From Stenotrophomonas sp. MYb238 (GTDB lineage Bacteria > Pseudomonadota > Gammaproteobacteria > Xanthomonadales > Xanthomonadaceae), in the NCBI RefSeq assembly GCF_009496535.1, contig NZ_WIDL01000001.1:1-64000 (forward strand): a DNA stretch of 64,000 bases, given 5' to 3'. Under the pieces are notes generated by a model. It saw only the letters and a list, made by a program, of their open reading frames with translations, did not search any database and had not been told where the DNA came from. Of the stretch, positions 1 through 8,540 are shown piece by piece; position 1 is the first letter of the stretch; the number at the start of each line of letters is the position of its first letter. The position numbers and the translations under genes are program-made.

Positions 1-13
1 CGGCCGTGACCCC

Positions 14-940
14 ATGGAAACCAAAGCCCATTACGTCCTGATCGGCGTCTTCACCCTCATCGTGTCGCTGGCCCTGCTCGCCTTCGGCCTGTGGGCGGCG
101 AAGTACTCCTCCGACCGCACCTGGCAGGAATACAGGGTGGTGTTCGACGAGGCGGTGACCGGCCTGTCGGTCGGCAGCCCGGTGCAGTACAACGGCATCT
201 CGGTCGGCTCGATCACCGACCTGTCGCTGGCGCCGGACGACCCGCGCAAGGTGATCGCCAAGCTGCGCCTGAACTCCACCACCCCGGTCAAGACCGATAC
301 CCGCGCCAAGCTGGCGATCACCAGCATCACCGGCCCGGCCATCATCCAGCTCAGCGGCGGCAGCCCGCAGGCGGCGGCGCTGACCGCGGTCAGCAAGGAA
401 CCGGTGCCCACCATCCAGACCTCGCCCTCGGCGCTGCAGAACATCACCGACGTGGCCAGCCGCGTTGTCGAGCGCATGGACCAGCTGCTCAGCGACCAGA
501 ACGTGGAGCGCATCTCCAACACCCTGGCCCACCTGGAGACCGTCAGCGGCGGCCTGGCCGACCGCGACCAGGGCACCCAGGCACTGCTGGTGGAGGCGCG
601 CGACGCCGCGCGCAACCTCAATGCCACCCTCACCACCGCCAACGGCACCATCCGCCACCTGGACGAGACCGTCGTGCGCAAGCTGCCGGCCACGCTGGAC
701 AAGCTCGACGCCAGCCTGACCAAGCTCGACTCGGCCGCCGGCAACGCCAATGCGATCCTTGGCGAGAACCGCGCGGCCATCAACAGCTTCGCCAACGACG
801 GCCTGGCCCAGCTCGGCCCGACCCTGACCGAACTGCGCGGCCTGATCCGCGACCTGCGCCGGGTCAGCGACCGCCTCGAGAACAACCCGGCACGCTACCT
901 GCTCGGCCGCGATGCCCCGAAGGAGTTCGAACCGAAATGA
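14..940 (+). CDS. MlaD/MCE-family lipid-transport substrate-binding protein
   Basis: 308 residues. An N-terminal membrane anchor (about residues 9-29) is followed by an MCE domain (about 40-120, with the VGSPVQYNGISVG stretch typical of MlaD/PqiB proteins) and a long helical C-terminal half rich in Leu/Asp/Asn, probably coiled coil. MCE proteins form periplasmic hexamers that ferry phospholipids or other lipids between inner and outer membrane together with an ABC permease and ATPase. It overlaps the next gene, an auxiliary lipoprotein, by 4 bases (ATGA), so the two are co-translated. The permease and ATPase genes are presumably just outside the window to the left. The family call is firm; the lipid carried is unknown. 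Confidence 0.88.
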   Translation: METKAHYVLIGVFTLIVSLALLAFGLWAAKYSSDRTWQEYRVVFDEAVTGLSVGSPVQYNGISVGSITDLSLAPDDPRKVIAKLRLNSTTPVKTDTRAKLAITSITGPAIIQLSGGSPQAAALTAVSKEPVPTIQTSPSALQNITDVASRVVERMDQLLSDQNVERISNTLAHLETVSGGLADRDQGTQALLVEARDAARNLNATLTTANGTIRHLDETVVRKLPATLDKLDASLTKLDSAAGNANAILGENRAAINSFANDGLAQLGPTLTELRGLIRDLRRVSDRLENNPARYLLGRDAPKEFEPK

Positions 941-1581
941 AGCGCTCCCCGCCGATCCGCCTGCTCGCTCCCTTCTGCGTCCTGTTCCTGGCCGGCTGCT
1001 CGCTGCTGGCCAGCAGTGACCGCCATCCGATCACCATCTACGCGCCGCAGGCGCGCGCCTCCGCCGACCCGGCGTGGCCGCAGGTGGACTGGCAGCTGGC
1101 CGTGGCCAAGCCCGCCGCCTCGCGCCTGGTGGACAGCCCGCGCATCAACGTGCGGCCGACGCCCGGCGAGCTGGAGGTCTACCGCGGCGCCACCTGGTCG
1201 CAGCCGGCCACCGACATGCTCGAGGACGCCCTGCTGCGCGGCTTCGAGGATTCGGGCCGGATCGGTGCGGTGGCGCGCATCGCCACCGGCATCCGCTCGG
1301 ACTACAAGCTCAGCATCGACCTGCGCCGCTTCGAATCGGACTACGCCGGCAACGAACGCCCGTCGGCCACGCTCGAACTCAGCGCCAAGCTGATTCACAG
1401 CCTCGACCAGCGCGTGGTGGCCTCGCGCACCTTCCTGGTCGCCGAACCGGCCGCCGGCACCGACCTGGGCAGCGTGACCGCCGCCTTCGAAACCGCGCTG
1501 GGCAGGACCACCACCGAGCTGATCGGCTGGACGCTGGCCTCCGGCCAGGCGGACTGGCAGGCCAACGCCGGGAAACGCTGA
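937..1581 (+). CDS. ABC-type transport auxiliary lipoprotein (PqiC/MlaD-associated)
   Basis: 214 residues with a lipoprotein signal peptide ending in a lipobox (LAGC, Cys near residue 18), so it is anchored in the outer membrane or exported to the periplasm. The body matches the ABC-transporter auxiliary lipoprotein family that accompanies MCE operons, including the ITIYAPQ start of the mature domain and the segment where a subunit or substrate is thought to bind. The ATG start overlaps the stop of the MCE gene. In Pqi/Let-type systems the equivalent protein links the MCE tunnel to the outer membrane. Last gene of this operon; nothing downstream on the same strand for several kilobases. Confidence 0.82.
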   Translation: MKRSPPIRLLAPFCVLFLAGCSLLASSDRHPITIYAPQARASADPAWPQVDWQLAVAKPAASRLVDSPRINVRPTPGELEVYRGATWSQPATDMLEDALLRGFEDSGRIGAVARIATGIRSDYKLSIDLRRFESDYAGNERPSATLELSAKLIHSLDQRVVASRTFLVAEPAAGTDLGSVTAAFETALGRTTTELIGWTLASGQADWQANAGKR

Positions 1582-1655
1582 GACGGCGGTGCGGACGACA
1601 CGGCCCGCACCACAGTACGCCGCTGACGACGCCACAAGCGCGTGGCGGCACGCGC

Positions 1656-2006
1656 TCAACCATCGCTGGCAGCCTGCCCTTCTGCGGCCGTCATGCGCGC
1701 ATGCCACGCCGCATACGGCGTGTTCCTGGCCAGGTGGCGGTTGTAGTCCAGCGCGCCATCGTTCCACCACACCGGCCCGCGTTCGCCGAGCGCGCGTTTG
1801 GCCGCATCGACCGCCTCGCCGGCACGCGCCAGCGCCTGCCGGTCGCCCTGCCGGCGCGCGCGTCCGACGTCGCGGCGCGCGGCCATCAGCTGCCGCACCG
1901 CCGCCTGCCGCTGCGCCTCGGGCAGATGCGGATTGGTAGCGCGCCACAGGCGCCCGCGCACAACCAGGTAGCGGCCATCGGGTGTATGCAGGGGGAGATC
2001 GCTCAT
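1656..2006 (-). CDS. conserved hypothetical protein
   Basis: 116 residues, starting MSDLPLHTPDGRYLVVRGRLWR. Charged and probably cytosolic, with no signal or membrane segment. The C-terminal part carries the pattern RGPVWWNDGALDYNRHLARNTPY. I recall similar proteins of unknown function in other Proteobacteria, conserved mainly in these two stretches. It lies downstream of the methionine aminopeptidase gene on the same strand, about 90 bases away, so it may be co-transcribed. No function is proposed. Confidence 0.7.
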   Translation of the reverse strand: MSDLPLHTPDGRYLVVRGRLWRATNPHLPEAQRQAAVRQLMAARRDVGRARRQGDRQALARAGEAVDAAKRALGERGPVWWNDGALDYNRHLARNTPYAAWHARMTAAEGQAASDG

Positions 2007-2095
2007 GCGCGGCGGCGGTGATCGGGAATGCCGCCACCCTGGCCGCCGCCGCGTGCACGCCGTGTCGTTGCCGCGCGCCGCGCGCGGCTTGCAGG

Positions 2096-2842
2096 TCAGT
2101 GCAGCGTCACCACGATCGGCTCGCCACGGGTGACGATCAGCGTGTGCTCGTACTGCGCCGAGCGGTTGCCGCGCGCGCCCAGCAGGGTCCAGCCGTCGTC
2201 GCCTTCCTCGACCTGGCGGCTGCGCGTGGACAGGAACGGCTCGATGGTGATGACCATGCCTTCGTGCAGCAGGCGCGTATCGTGCGGGTCGTAGTAGCCG
2301 GGGATGTGGTCCGGCTCCTCGTGCAGCGCGCGGCCGACGCCGTGGCTGCCCAGGTTCTCGATCACGCGGAAGCCGGAGTGGCGTGCGGTGCGTTCGATCG
2401 CCGCGCCGATCAGGTTGAGCGGCTGCCCGGCGCGCGCCACCTTCAGCGCGTTGGCCAGGGCGCTGCGCGCGGCATGGCACAGCCGCAGGTCGCGCGGCGC
2501 GGCCGCGGGCAGCACGCGCGTGCCGCCGGTATCGGCGAAGTAGCCATCCAGTTCGGCGGACACGTCCACGTTCACCACGTCGCCGGCCGCGAGCACGCGT
2601 GCGCCCGGCACGCCATGGGCGGCCTCCTCGTTGACGCTGATGCAGGTCGTGCCCGGGAAGCCGTAGACCAGGCGCGGCGCCGGCTGCGCGCCGTGCGCGG
2701 CGAGCAGGCGCTCGCCGATCAGATCGAGCTCGCCGGTGGTCATGCCCGGGCAGGCGGCGGCGAGCATTTCCTCGCGCACGCGTGCGACCAGCCGGCCGAT
2801 GCGCTGCAGGCCGTCGATGTCCGACTGCGATCCGATGGTCAT
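2096..2842 (-). CDS. map: type I methionine aminopeptidase
   Basis: 248 residues, the normal length of a bacterial type I enzyme. It removes the initiator methionine from nascent proteins. The dinuclear metal ligands are all present: Asp93, Asp104, His167, Glu201 and Glu232, with the substrate-binding His76 in NEEAAHG. The start at 2842 (MTIGSQSD) is preferred over in-frame upstream codons because the extra residues would be an unrelated hydrophobic tail. It is not next to rpsB/tsf, where many genomes keep the housekeeping map, so this may be a second, stand-alone copy. Confidence 0.9.
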   Translation of the reverse strand: MTIGSQSDIDGLQRIGRLVARVREEMLAAACPGMTTGELDLIGERLLAAHGAQPAPRLVYGFPGTTCISVNEEAAHGVPGARVLAAGDVVNVDVSAELDGYFADTGGTRVLPAAAPRDLRLCHAARSALANALKVARAGQPLNLIGAAIERTARHSGFRVIENLGSHGVGRALHEEPDHIPGYYDPHDTRLLHEGMVITIEPFLSTRSRQVEEGDDGWTLLGARGNRSAQYEHTLIVTRGEPIVVTLH

Positions 2843-3065
2843 GGCGTTTTCCGTGCGGGTGGCCGGAAAGGCTAACAGCGTTGCGACCCATTCGATCAAG
2901 CCATTGATCTCAATAGGAAATTTCAGCCACAAACAGTGCGCCAGCAAACAATCCGATGCCAGACACCGCATGCGTGGCCAGGCTCTGCAGCCGCGCCGGC
3001 CACGGTCGCGGCGTATGCACGGCGGCGATGCCGGCAGCGCGTGAGGCGACCGGCCCGTGCGCCGC

Positions 3066-3998
3066 TCAGGCCGAAGCGCGCGCCGGCGGCGCCGGTTCCG
3101 GGCGGATCTCGCCCCAGGTGCGCCAGGCGTAGTACAGGCCGAACAGCAGCATCATCCCGCCCACCGCCATGAATAGCGGGGCGGCCACGGCGTTGGCATG
3201 CGCCGAACGGAACACCGCGAACGGCGCGCCGCCACCGAACGCCTGCATCGGCGAGGCTTGGGTGAAGAACATCGTCGCCAGCGCCAGGTTCAGCGCGACG
3301 CCGGCGCGGCGCAGCCACCAACGGCGGGCGCCCAGCACCAGGGTGATGGCTTCCTGCAGGGCCAGCACCAGCAGCAGCGCCATGGTCAACCCGCGCTGCC
3401 AGCTGCCGGCGAACGCGTCCGTCAGCGCAAGGCCGTCCACCGGCACCGCCGATGGCATGAGCAGGCGCGCGAAGGTCACCGGCGCGGCATACATGAAGAC
3501 CGGGAACGCCAGCAGCGCCGCCAACGAGAAGGCCGACAGCGCGCGCGGCATCCAGTCCGGGCCATGGCCGGGCTTCCAGGCGAAGCGGCCGGGGCTGCGC
3601 CGGCGCAGCCAGCCGGCCAGCGCGAAGAACAGCAGCAGCGCGCCGAGCCACTGCAGGAGCGCGGCGTCCAGGCGGAAAGGCTCGGAGGTGACCTGCGCAT
3701 GCACGGCGAACACCACCGCGCCGCCCACCGCCCAGATCAGGAAGTGATGGGTATCGGCGGCATCGATCAACGCCGGCCGGTCGTGGTAGCGCTGCGCGGC
3801 CTCGGACGGACGCCCGAACTCCCGCAGCAGCGCCATGGCCATGGCCTTGTCCGGCGCACGCCCGGCGGCCCGGGCGCGTGCGGCCAGTTCCTCGTCCAGC
3901 AGCGCGCGCAGTTCGAACGCCACATCGTTGCGGCGCGCGCGCGGCAGGCAGCCGGCGACGTCGCGCACATAGGATTCGACGACTTCATCCACGTTCAT
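3066..3998 (-). CDS. integral membrane protein with PadR-linked N-terminal (HAAS-like) domain
   Basis: 310 residues. The first ~90 residues are soluble and helical and match the small domain often found next to PadR regulators (VVESYVRDVAGCLP, LRALLDEELA, LLREFGRPSEAAQRY). The rest has about six hydrophobic segments. It starts 14 bases inside the PadR gene upstream, so the pair is translationally coupled. Such pairs usually act as a membrane sensor or permease partner under PadR control. What it transports or senses cannot be read from the sequence. Confidence 0.72.
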   Translation of the reverse strand: MNVDEVVESYVRDVAGCLPRARRNDVAFELRALLDEELAARARAAGRAPDKAMAMALLREFGRPSEAAQRYHDRPALIDAADTHHFLIWAVGGAVVFAVHAQVTSEPFRLDAALLQWLGALLLFFALAGWLRRRSPGRFAWKPGHGPDWMPRALSAFSLAALLAFPVFMYAAPVTFARLLMPSAVPVDGLALTDAFAGSWQRGLTMALLLVLALQEAITLVLGARRWWLRRAGVALNLALATMFFTQASPMQAFGGGAPFAVFRSAHANAVAAPLFMAVGGMMLLFGLYYAWRTWGEIRPEPAPPARASA

Positions 3999-4332
3999 CA
4001 GCCGGTTCCTCGTCCAGAAAACCACCCATCACCCGGACCTGGTCGCGCCAGGCCTCGCCCAACAACACAAACGCGCGCTCGCCTTCGGCGCTCAGCCGGT
4101 AGTAGCGGCGCGGCGGCGCGCTGGTCGTGTCCCATTCGCTGGCCAGCAGCCCCTGCGATTCCAGCCGCCGCAGCAACGGGTACAGCGTGCCCTCCTCCAC
4201 CGGCATGCCGCCGTCGGCCAGGGCCTGCTTGAGCGAATAGCCGTACTGCGGCACCTGCAGGCGCGAAAGCACCGCCAGCACAAGCACGCCACGCCGCAGT
4301 TCGGTCAGGCCGGCGTTGTCACGCTCTACCAT
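3985..4332 (-). CDS. PadR-family transcriptional regulator
   Basis: 115 residues with the winged-helix fold of PadR proteins: RRGVLVLAVLSRL, YGYSLKQAL, VEEGTLYPLLRRLESQGLL and the wing PPRRYYRLSAEG. The short C-terminal helix is of the small (PadR-s2) type. The first gene of a two-gene operon with the overlapping membrane protein. Two 19-bp palindromes directly upstream of its start are the obvious binding sites, implying autoregulation. Confidence 0.88.
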   Translation of the reverse strand: MVERDNAGLTELRRGVLVLAVLSRLQVPQYGYSLKQALADGGMPVEEGTLYPLLRRLESQGLLASEWDTTSAPPRRYYRLSAEGERAFVLLGEAWRDQVRVMGGFLDEEPADERG

Positions 4333-4343
4333 GCGTCACCCAC

Positions 4344-4362
4344 TACTGTTTCGTGCACAGTA
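4344..4362. promoter_or_regulatory. PadR operator 1
   Basis: Palindrome TACTGT-N7-ACAGTA, beginning 12 bases upstream of the PadR start codon (start at 4332 on the - strand). The same half-site recurs in a second copy at 4375-4393, which supports a dimer-binding operator rather than chance. Confidence 0.7.
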
Positions 4363-4374
4363 TGCGCAACGGAC

Positions 4375-4393
4375 TACTGTGTCAAGCACAGTA
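4375..4393. promoter_or_regulatory. PadR operator 2
   Basis: Palindrome TACTGTG-N5-CACAGTA, same 19-bp span and half-site as operator 1. The two centres are 31 bp apart, close to three helical turns, so dimers would sit on one face of the DNA. Confidence 0.7.
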
Positions 4394-4699
4394 ATCCTAT
4401 TCAGAACGCCCGGTGCCGGCTGACGGCCGGGCCTCCGGTTCTGGCGTCGATGGCGGCGACGGAACGCCATGCACGCCGGCGATGTCAGCAGCTCACAAGC
4501 CTGGACATCGGGCTGCGCAATCCCACCACCACGGCGTCGCAGTGACTACTAAACGGCCTAATCGGCGACTACTGGCCAACGCGTCCATGGACAGGCTTCG
4601 TGCTGCCCCCGACTTCACCGTGACTTCACTGCGATCCCATCAAGGCTCCGCGCACCGGGTCGATGCTCGCGGCTCACCCGCCATCCATGGAGTCCCGCC
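4394..4699. other. intergenic region without a recognisable gene
   Basis: About 300 bases between the PadR operators and the next + strand gene. Short open frames exist but lack coding character, a ribosome binding site or recognisable content. No RNA structure stood out. Confidence 0.5.
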
Positions 4700-5017
4700 G
4701 TGAAAAGCCTCGCGATCCGCCCTGCCATCGCAACCGGCCTGCTGCTTCTCGTACCACTGGTCATGACCACGCTGGACCGCGCCAAGCCCGCCGGCGACGG
4801 CTGGCACTGGGGTCCGCTGGACTTCGTGGCGATGGGCGTGCTGCTGTTCGGCGCCGGGCTGGCATACGAATACTTCGCCGCCCGCCTTGGCAACAGGCGG
4901 CACCGGACGATCCTGGGCGTTGCCCTGATGTGCGCGGTACTGGCGATCTGGGTTGAACTGGCCGTGGGCGGCATCAGCCAGCTGGTCGGTCATGCGCTCG
5001 GCAGCGGGGCCGCCTGA
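4700..5017 (+). CDS. small membrane protein of unknown function
   Basis: 105 residues with a GTG start preceded by GGAG about 7 bases upstream. Three hydrophobic segments (about residues 8-24, 41-60 and 72-95) with a short charged loop LGNRRHR predict a small inner-membrane protein. Similar two- or three-helix proteins of unknown role are common in Xanthomonadaceae. It is isolated: the nearest gene downstream runs towards it on the other strand. Confidence 0.6.
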   Translation: MKSLAIRPAIATGLLLLVPLVMTTLDRAKPAGDGWHWGPLDFVAMGVLLFGAGLAYEYFAARLGNRRHRTILGVALMCAVLAIWVELAVGGISQLVGHALGSGAA

Positions 5018-5141
5018 TCCGCGGGATCGACGCCGGATTCCAGTGTCCGGGGATCGGCCCGGAGGACACCCGACGCCGCGCGATGACGGACCAGCATCGC
5101 GTGGCGCCGGTCCATGCAATGCACAAGCTATGCGCCCGCCA

Positions 5142-6338
5142 TCAGGGCCTGGCCAGGCGTTCCTCGGTGGCGGAAAACGCCGAGCTCTCGCCCTTGCGCG
5201 CTTCCGGCAGGCCGGTGGCGAAATACGCCACGCCGGTGCCGCTGGCCGGGTCGACCCACAAGCCCGACAACAGGCCGTACGCCGAACCGGAATGGCCGAA
5301 GCGCGCCACGCCGTCACCGAACGGATCGTCGCGGCACCCCTTCACCGGCGTGGCCAGGGTCTGCATCGCCAGTCCGTAACGGCAGAAGAAGCCGTCGCCG
5401 CCCTGCCCGCTGTCGTCCTCCTCCGAGGTCATGCCGTCGCCGGGCGCGTAGGTCCACTGCGGCCGCGCCAGTTCGCGCACGGATTCGGCGCGCAGCAGGC
5501 GCACGCCATCCACTTCGCCCTCGCCCAGCAGCAGCCGCCCGATCTTCGCCAGGCCGTTGGCGGAAATGCGCAGGCCGCCCTGCGGCGCGAACAGCGCGCC
5601 GTTGTCGCCGGCGCGCCAGCGGCCGAGATCGCAACTGCCGTCGGCGGCGGGCACCACCGGGCAATCGGGGCGACGGCCGCGGTTGTCGTCGCGCACCGGC
5701 TGATGGGCCTCGTCGTACAGCACCACCGCGCGCGCCACGGTGGCGTCGTCGCAGCTGTCCCAGTTGAAGCAGGCGGCGATGCCGAGCGGCTTGAGCACCA
5801 GGCGCTGCATCAGCCGGTCGAAACGCTCGCCGCTGGCCTTCTCCATCACCGAGGCGACGAGCGGGAAATCGATGTTGGCGTAGCGGAAGAACGTGCCCGG
5901 CGCATGCGCCTTGTCCCAGGCGTGCGGGTCGTCCAGCACCACGCTCAACTGCCCGCCCAGCGGCACCGCGTAGTAACCGGCGGCGTCGGTGAGCCCGGCG
6001 CGGTGCGACAACAGCAGGCGCAGGGTGATCAGCGTGTCGGGGAACTGCGGATGGCGCAGCGGCCAGCCGAGCCAGCGCGACACGTCCGTATCCAGGTCCA
6101 GCTGCCCGGCCTCGACCATGCGCATCACGCCCAGCGCGGTGACCATCTTGGAGATCGAGGCGATGCGCACCGGATCGTCGGCACTGAGCGCGCGCGCGGC
6201 GGCGATGTCGGCCATGCCGTGCGCTTCAGTGGCAGTGATGCCGCCGCGGTCGAACTCCACCCGTACCGTCGCCACCGGCTCGGCCGCCTGCAGGCTTCCC
6301 GCGACCAGGCACATCCCCAGCAGATATCCGACGCGCAT
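5142..6338 (-). CDS. exported serine hydrolase (beta-lactamase/class C-like family)
   Basis: 398 residues with a cleavable signal peptide (MRVGYLLGMCLVAGSLQA). Shows the penicillin-binding-protein/class C fold signatures: SxxK at Ser61-Ile-Ser-Lys64, YxN at Tyr153-Ala-Asn155, and a C-terminal HSG triad (GHSGSAYG) in place of KTG. Such proteins are periplasmic esterases, D-aminopeptidases or peptidases; the substrate is unknown. A fairly Cys-rich stretch (ACFNWDSCDD, RPDCPVV, GSCDLG) suggests disulfides. The start was chosen for the signal peptide; in-frame upstream sequence is unrelated. Confidence 0.85.
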   Translation of the reverse strand: MRVGYLLGMCLVAGSLQAAEPVATVRVEFDRGGITATEAHGMADIAAARALSADDPVRIASISKMVTALGVMRMVEAGQLDLDTDVSRWLGWPLRHPQFPDTLITLRLLLSHRAGLTDAAGYYAVPLGGQLSVVLDDPHAWDKAHAPGTFFRYANIDFPLVASVMEKASGERFDRLMQRLVLKPLGIAACFNWDSCDDATVARAVVLYDEAHQPVRDDNRGRRPDCPVVPAADGSCDLGRWRAGDNGALFAPQGGLRISANGLAKIGRLLLGEGEVDGVRLLRAESVRELARPQWTYAPGDGMTSEEDDSGQGGDGFFCRYGLAMQTLATPVKGCRDDPFGDGVARFGHSGSAYGLLSGLWVDPASGTGVAYFATGLPEARKGESSAFSATEERLARP

Positions 6339-6436
6339 TCCCGTTCCCCGCGATTGGCGAAGAACGACCATAGGCAAGAACGGCGGCGGCGTCGAGTGCG
6401 CAACGGTCCTCGCGGGTACAGCCGGGCCGAGGCCGG

Positions 6437-6934
6437 TCAGGTCAGCGCGGAGGTGGATTCGTAGGGGAGCGGGCGCAGGCCCAAGGCGACGATCGCCGGC
6501 GCGGCGGCGTCGAGCACCTCCTGTTCGCCATCGATCACCAGCAGGATGTTGCCGGCCTGGATCTCGTCGTCGAACGTCTGCCGCACCGGATCGGGCACGG
6601 TCGCACCGAGCAGTGCCGATCCCAGGCTGCCGACCATCGCGCCAGCCAATCCGACCGCCGCGGCACCGGCCAGGGTGATGCCCAGCGGCGGCACCGCGAC
6701 GGCGACCAGGCCGGCCAGCAACCCGGTCGCGGCGCCATAGCCGGCGCCACGGCCGACCGCTCCCATCAAATCGGTATCGGCCATCTTGCGCTTGTCGGGG
6801 ATCGCATGCTTCTCGATGTCGGACCGCGCGACCAGCAGGATGTCGTCGTTCTCCACGCCGGCCTGGCGTGCTGCCGCCATCGCCTGCTCGGCCAACGGCA
6901 GACCGCTCGCACTGAATACATGGCGTTTCTTCAT
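6437..6934 (-). CDS. glycine-rich membrane-associated protein of unknown function
   Basis: 165 residues. The ATG at 6934 follows a good ribosome binding site (GGAG, 9 bases upstream); a TTG three codons earlier is less likely. An N-terminal globular part (FSASGLPLAEQAMAAARQAGV) is followed by a long Gly/Ala-rich hydrophobic stretch (about residues 60-110) and a C-terminal part with a LLVIDGEQEVLDAA motif. This resembles stress-associated DUF1269-like proteins, but I am not certain of the family. Confidence 0.65.
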   Translation of the reverse strand: MKKRHVFSASGLPLAEQAMAAARQAGVENDDILLVARSDIEKHAIPDKRKMADTDLMGAVGRGAGYGAATGLLAGLVAVAVPPLGITLAGAAAVGLAGAMVGSLGSALLGATVPDPVRQTFDDEIQAGNILLVIDGEQEVLDAAAPAIVALGLRPLPYESTSALT

Positions 6935-7017
6935 GGCCGTCAACTCCTTGCACGATCACGGGTACAGGGGCGGATATTCCAGGCGGATATGCCCACAGCG
7001 GCAGTCAATGGCCGCGA

Positions 7018-7221
7018 TCAGCGACCGGAATGCTTGCTGTCTTTTCCGTCCGCATCGGCATCTTCCCTGTCCAGCATGCGCTGGTCGTGCACGTCCTTCT
7101 GGTGGCTGGGCTCGGTACGCGTTGCCTGACGCGCCGGGTTGGTCCTGCGCTGGTCCTCGACGCCGGGACGCGGCTGCTGCTGCACCTGGTCTGTCTTCTG
7201 CCGGCTTTGATTGCTGGTCAT
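7018..7221 (-). CDS. small hydrophilic protein
   Basis: 67 residues, very rich in Gln, Arg, Asp and Lys, with no hydrophobic core; it looks disordered. The ATG has an excellent ribosome binding site (AGGAGG), which is the main argument that it is a real gene. It lies upstream of the glycine-rich protein gene on the same strand. Composition resembles small stress or desiccation proteins, but no family is claimed. Confidence 0.6.
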   Translation of the reverse strand: MTSNQSRQKTDQVQQQPRPGVEDQRRTNPARQATRTEPSHQKDVHDQRMLDREDADADGKDSKHSGR

Positions 7222-7341
7222 CGCACACCTCCTACGTCGTGTCTATCGCATGACCACTTTGTATCGGCGTCGATTAGGACCGCGTGCCGAGGCGTGATGC
7301 GCCCGGGCACAAACGTGACCGCATCCACAACGGGACGCCGC

Positions 7342-8433
7342 TCAGCCTTCCAGTGCGAGAAACGCCCTCATCCGCGCCAGCTCCGCCTCCAGCGCGATGC
7401 CGAAGGCGGCATCCTTCGGCGGCCGGCCGACGACATACCGCAACTGCGCGTCCATTACCCCCGCCGTGACCGACAGGTTGCCCCATCCGATCACGTGCTC
7501 GCGCCACAGCAACGGCAACGCGTAATAGCCCAGCCTGCGTTTCGGCGCTGGCGTATAAGCCTCGAAGCGATAGGTCCAGCCCCACAGCAGTTCGAAGCGA
7601 CGGCGGTCCCACACCACCGGGTCGAACGGCGTGAGCAGGCGCACCTGTTCGTCGGCTTGCCAACGGCGGCTCTCCGCGCGTTCACCGTCGGGCCACAGCC
7701 ATTCCACCCCATCCACGCGCGCGCACTGCAGGCGTTGCCGCGCGCGCAGCAGCGCCGGCTTGCAGGCATCGCGCCATTGCGGGACGCCGTTGCCGAGGTA
7801 GCCGACCAGTTGCCGGAGGCTGGCGGCCGGCAGCGGCGCGTACTTACCCGCGATCAGGTCGATCAACGCGTCCAGCCGCGCTTCGACTTCATGCGCCCGC
7901 ACCGGCGCGGCGTCCTCGCGCACGGTATACACGCGGGTGCCGCCTTCGCGCCGCGCCACCCGCAGCAGGCCGCGGTAGTGCATGCCGTCGAGCAGCTGGG
8001 TGCTGGCATTGGACGAGCCGCCGAACCAGTTGGTGGCCTTGCCATGGGCGAAGTGCGCCTCGACCTCGCGCGGATGCACCACGCCGCGGCCGGCAATGAA
8101 ATCGCGCACCGCATGCGCCTGCTTCCAGCGCGCCGGCGTCCATGCCACGCGCGCCTGCCGCGGATGCATCAACGCCTGGTGCATGCGCGGCAGGAAGCCG
8201 TAGTTGACGAAGAAATCCTCTTCCAGCGGCAGGCGCGGATAGCCCCGCTCCAGTTCGCCGGCGCGGTAGTCCCTGACCCGATGGCGCAGCGTCAGGTCCT
8301 GCGCCCGCGCCGGCGCACGGATGGGATCGGCCTGCACGAAACCAAGCTTCTCGATCGCCCGCATCAGCGTGGTCGGCTTGAACAGCGAACGGGCGACGGC
8401 GTAACGGCGGAGCTGGTCGAGGGTGGGTGGCAT
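7342..8433 (-). CDS. YcaQ-family DNA glycosylase (winged-helix, HTH_42)
   Basis: 363 residues. Built from tandem winged-helix segments, as in E. coli YcaQ (AlkX) and Streptomyces AlkZ, which unhook interstrand crosslinks and excise bulky alkylated bases. The catalytic QxD motif is present as Gln34-Ala-Asp36 in VQADPI, followed by the conserved RAPARAQDL segment. C-terminal features such as FDPVVWDRRR and the Tyr-rich strand before LGYYALPLLW match the family. Cytosolic. The start (MPPTLDQLRRYA) begins exactly at the first conserved helix. Function is inferred from family membership. Confidence 0.86.
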   Translation of the reverse strand: MPPTLDQLRRYAVARSLFKPTTLMRAIEKLGFVQADPIRAPARAQDLTLRHRVRDYRAGELERGYPRLPLEEDFFVNYGFLPRMHQALMHPRQARVAWTPARWKQAHAVRDFIAGRGVVHPREVEAHFAHGKATNWFGGSSNASTQLLDGMHYRGLLRVARREGGTRVYTVREDAAPVRAHEVEARLDALIDLIAGKYAPLPAASLRQLVGYLGNGVPQWRDACKPALLRARQRLQCARVDGVEWLWPDGERAESRRWQADEQVRLLTPFDPVVWDRRRFELLWGWTYRFEAYTPAPKRRLGYYALPLLWREHVIGWGNLSVTAGVMDAQLRYVVGRPPKDAAFGIALEAELARMRAFLALEG

Positions 8434-8540
8434 GGGCGCATGATGCCAGTTGCTGGAGCGCTGGAGCGCCTCAGGTGGTGCGCGCACCCTGGCGATCCAG
8501 TATCACCGAGATGGCATGGGTACACCGCCAGCATGGTGGC

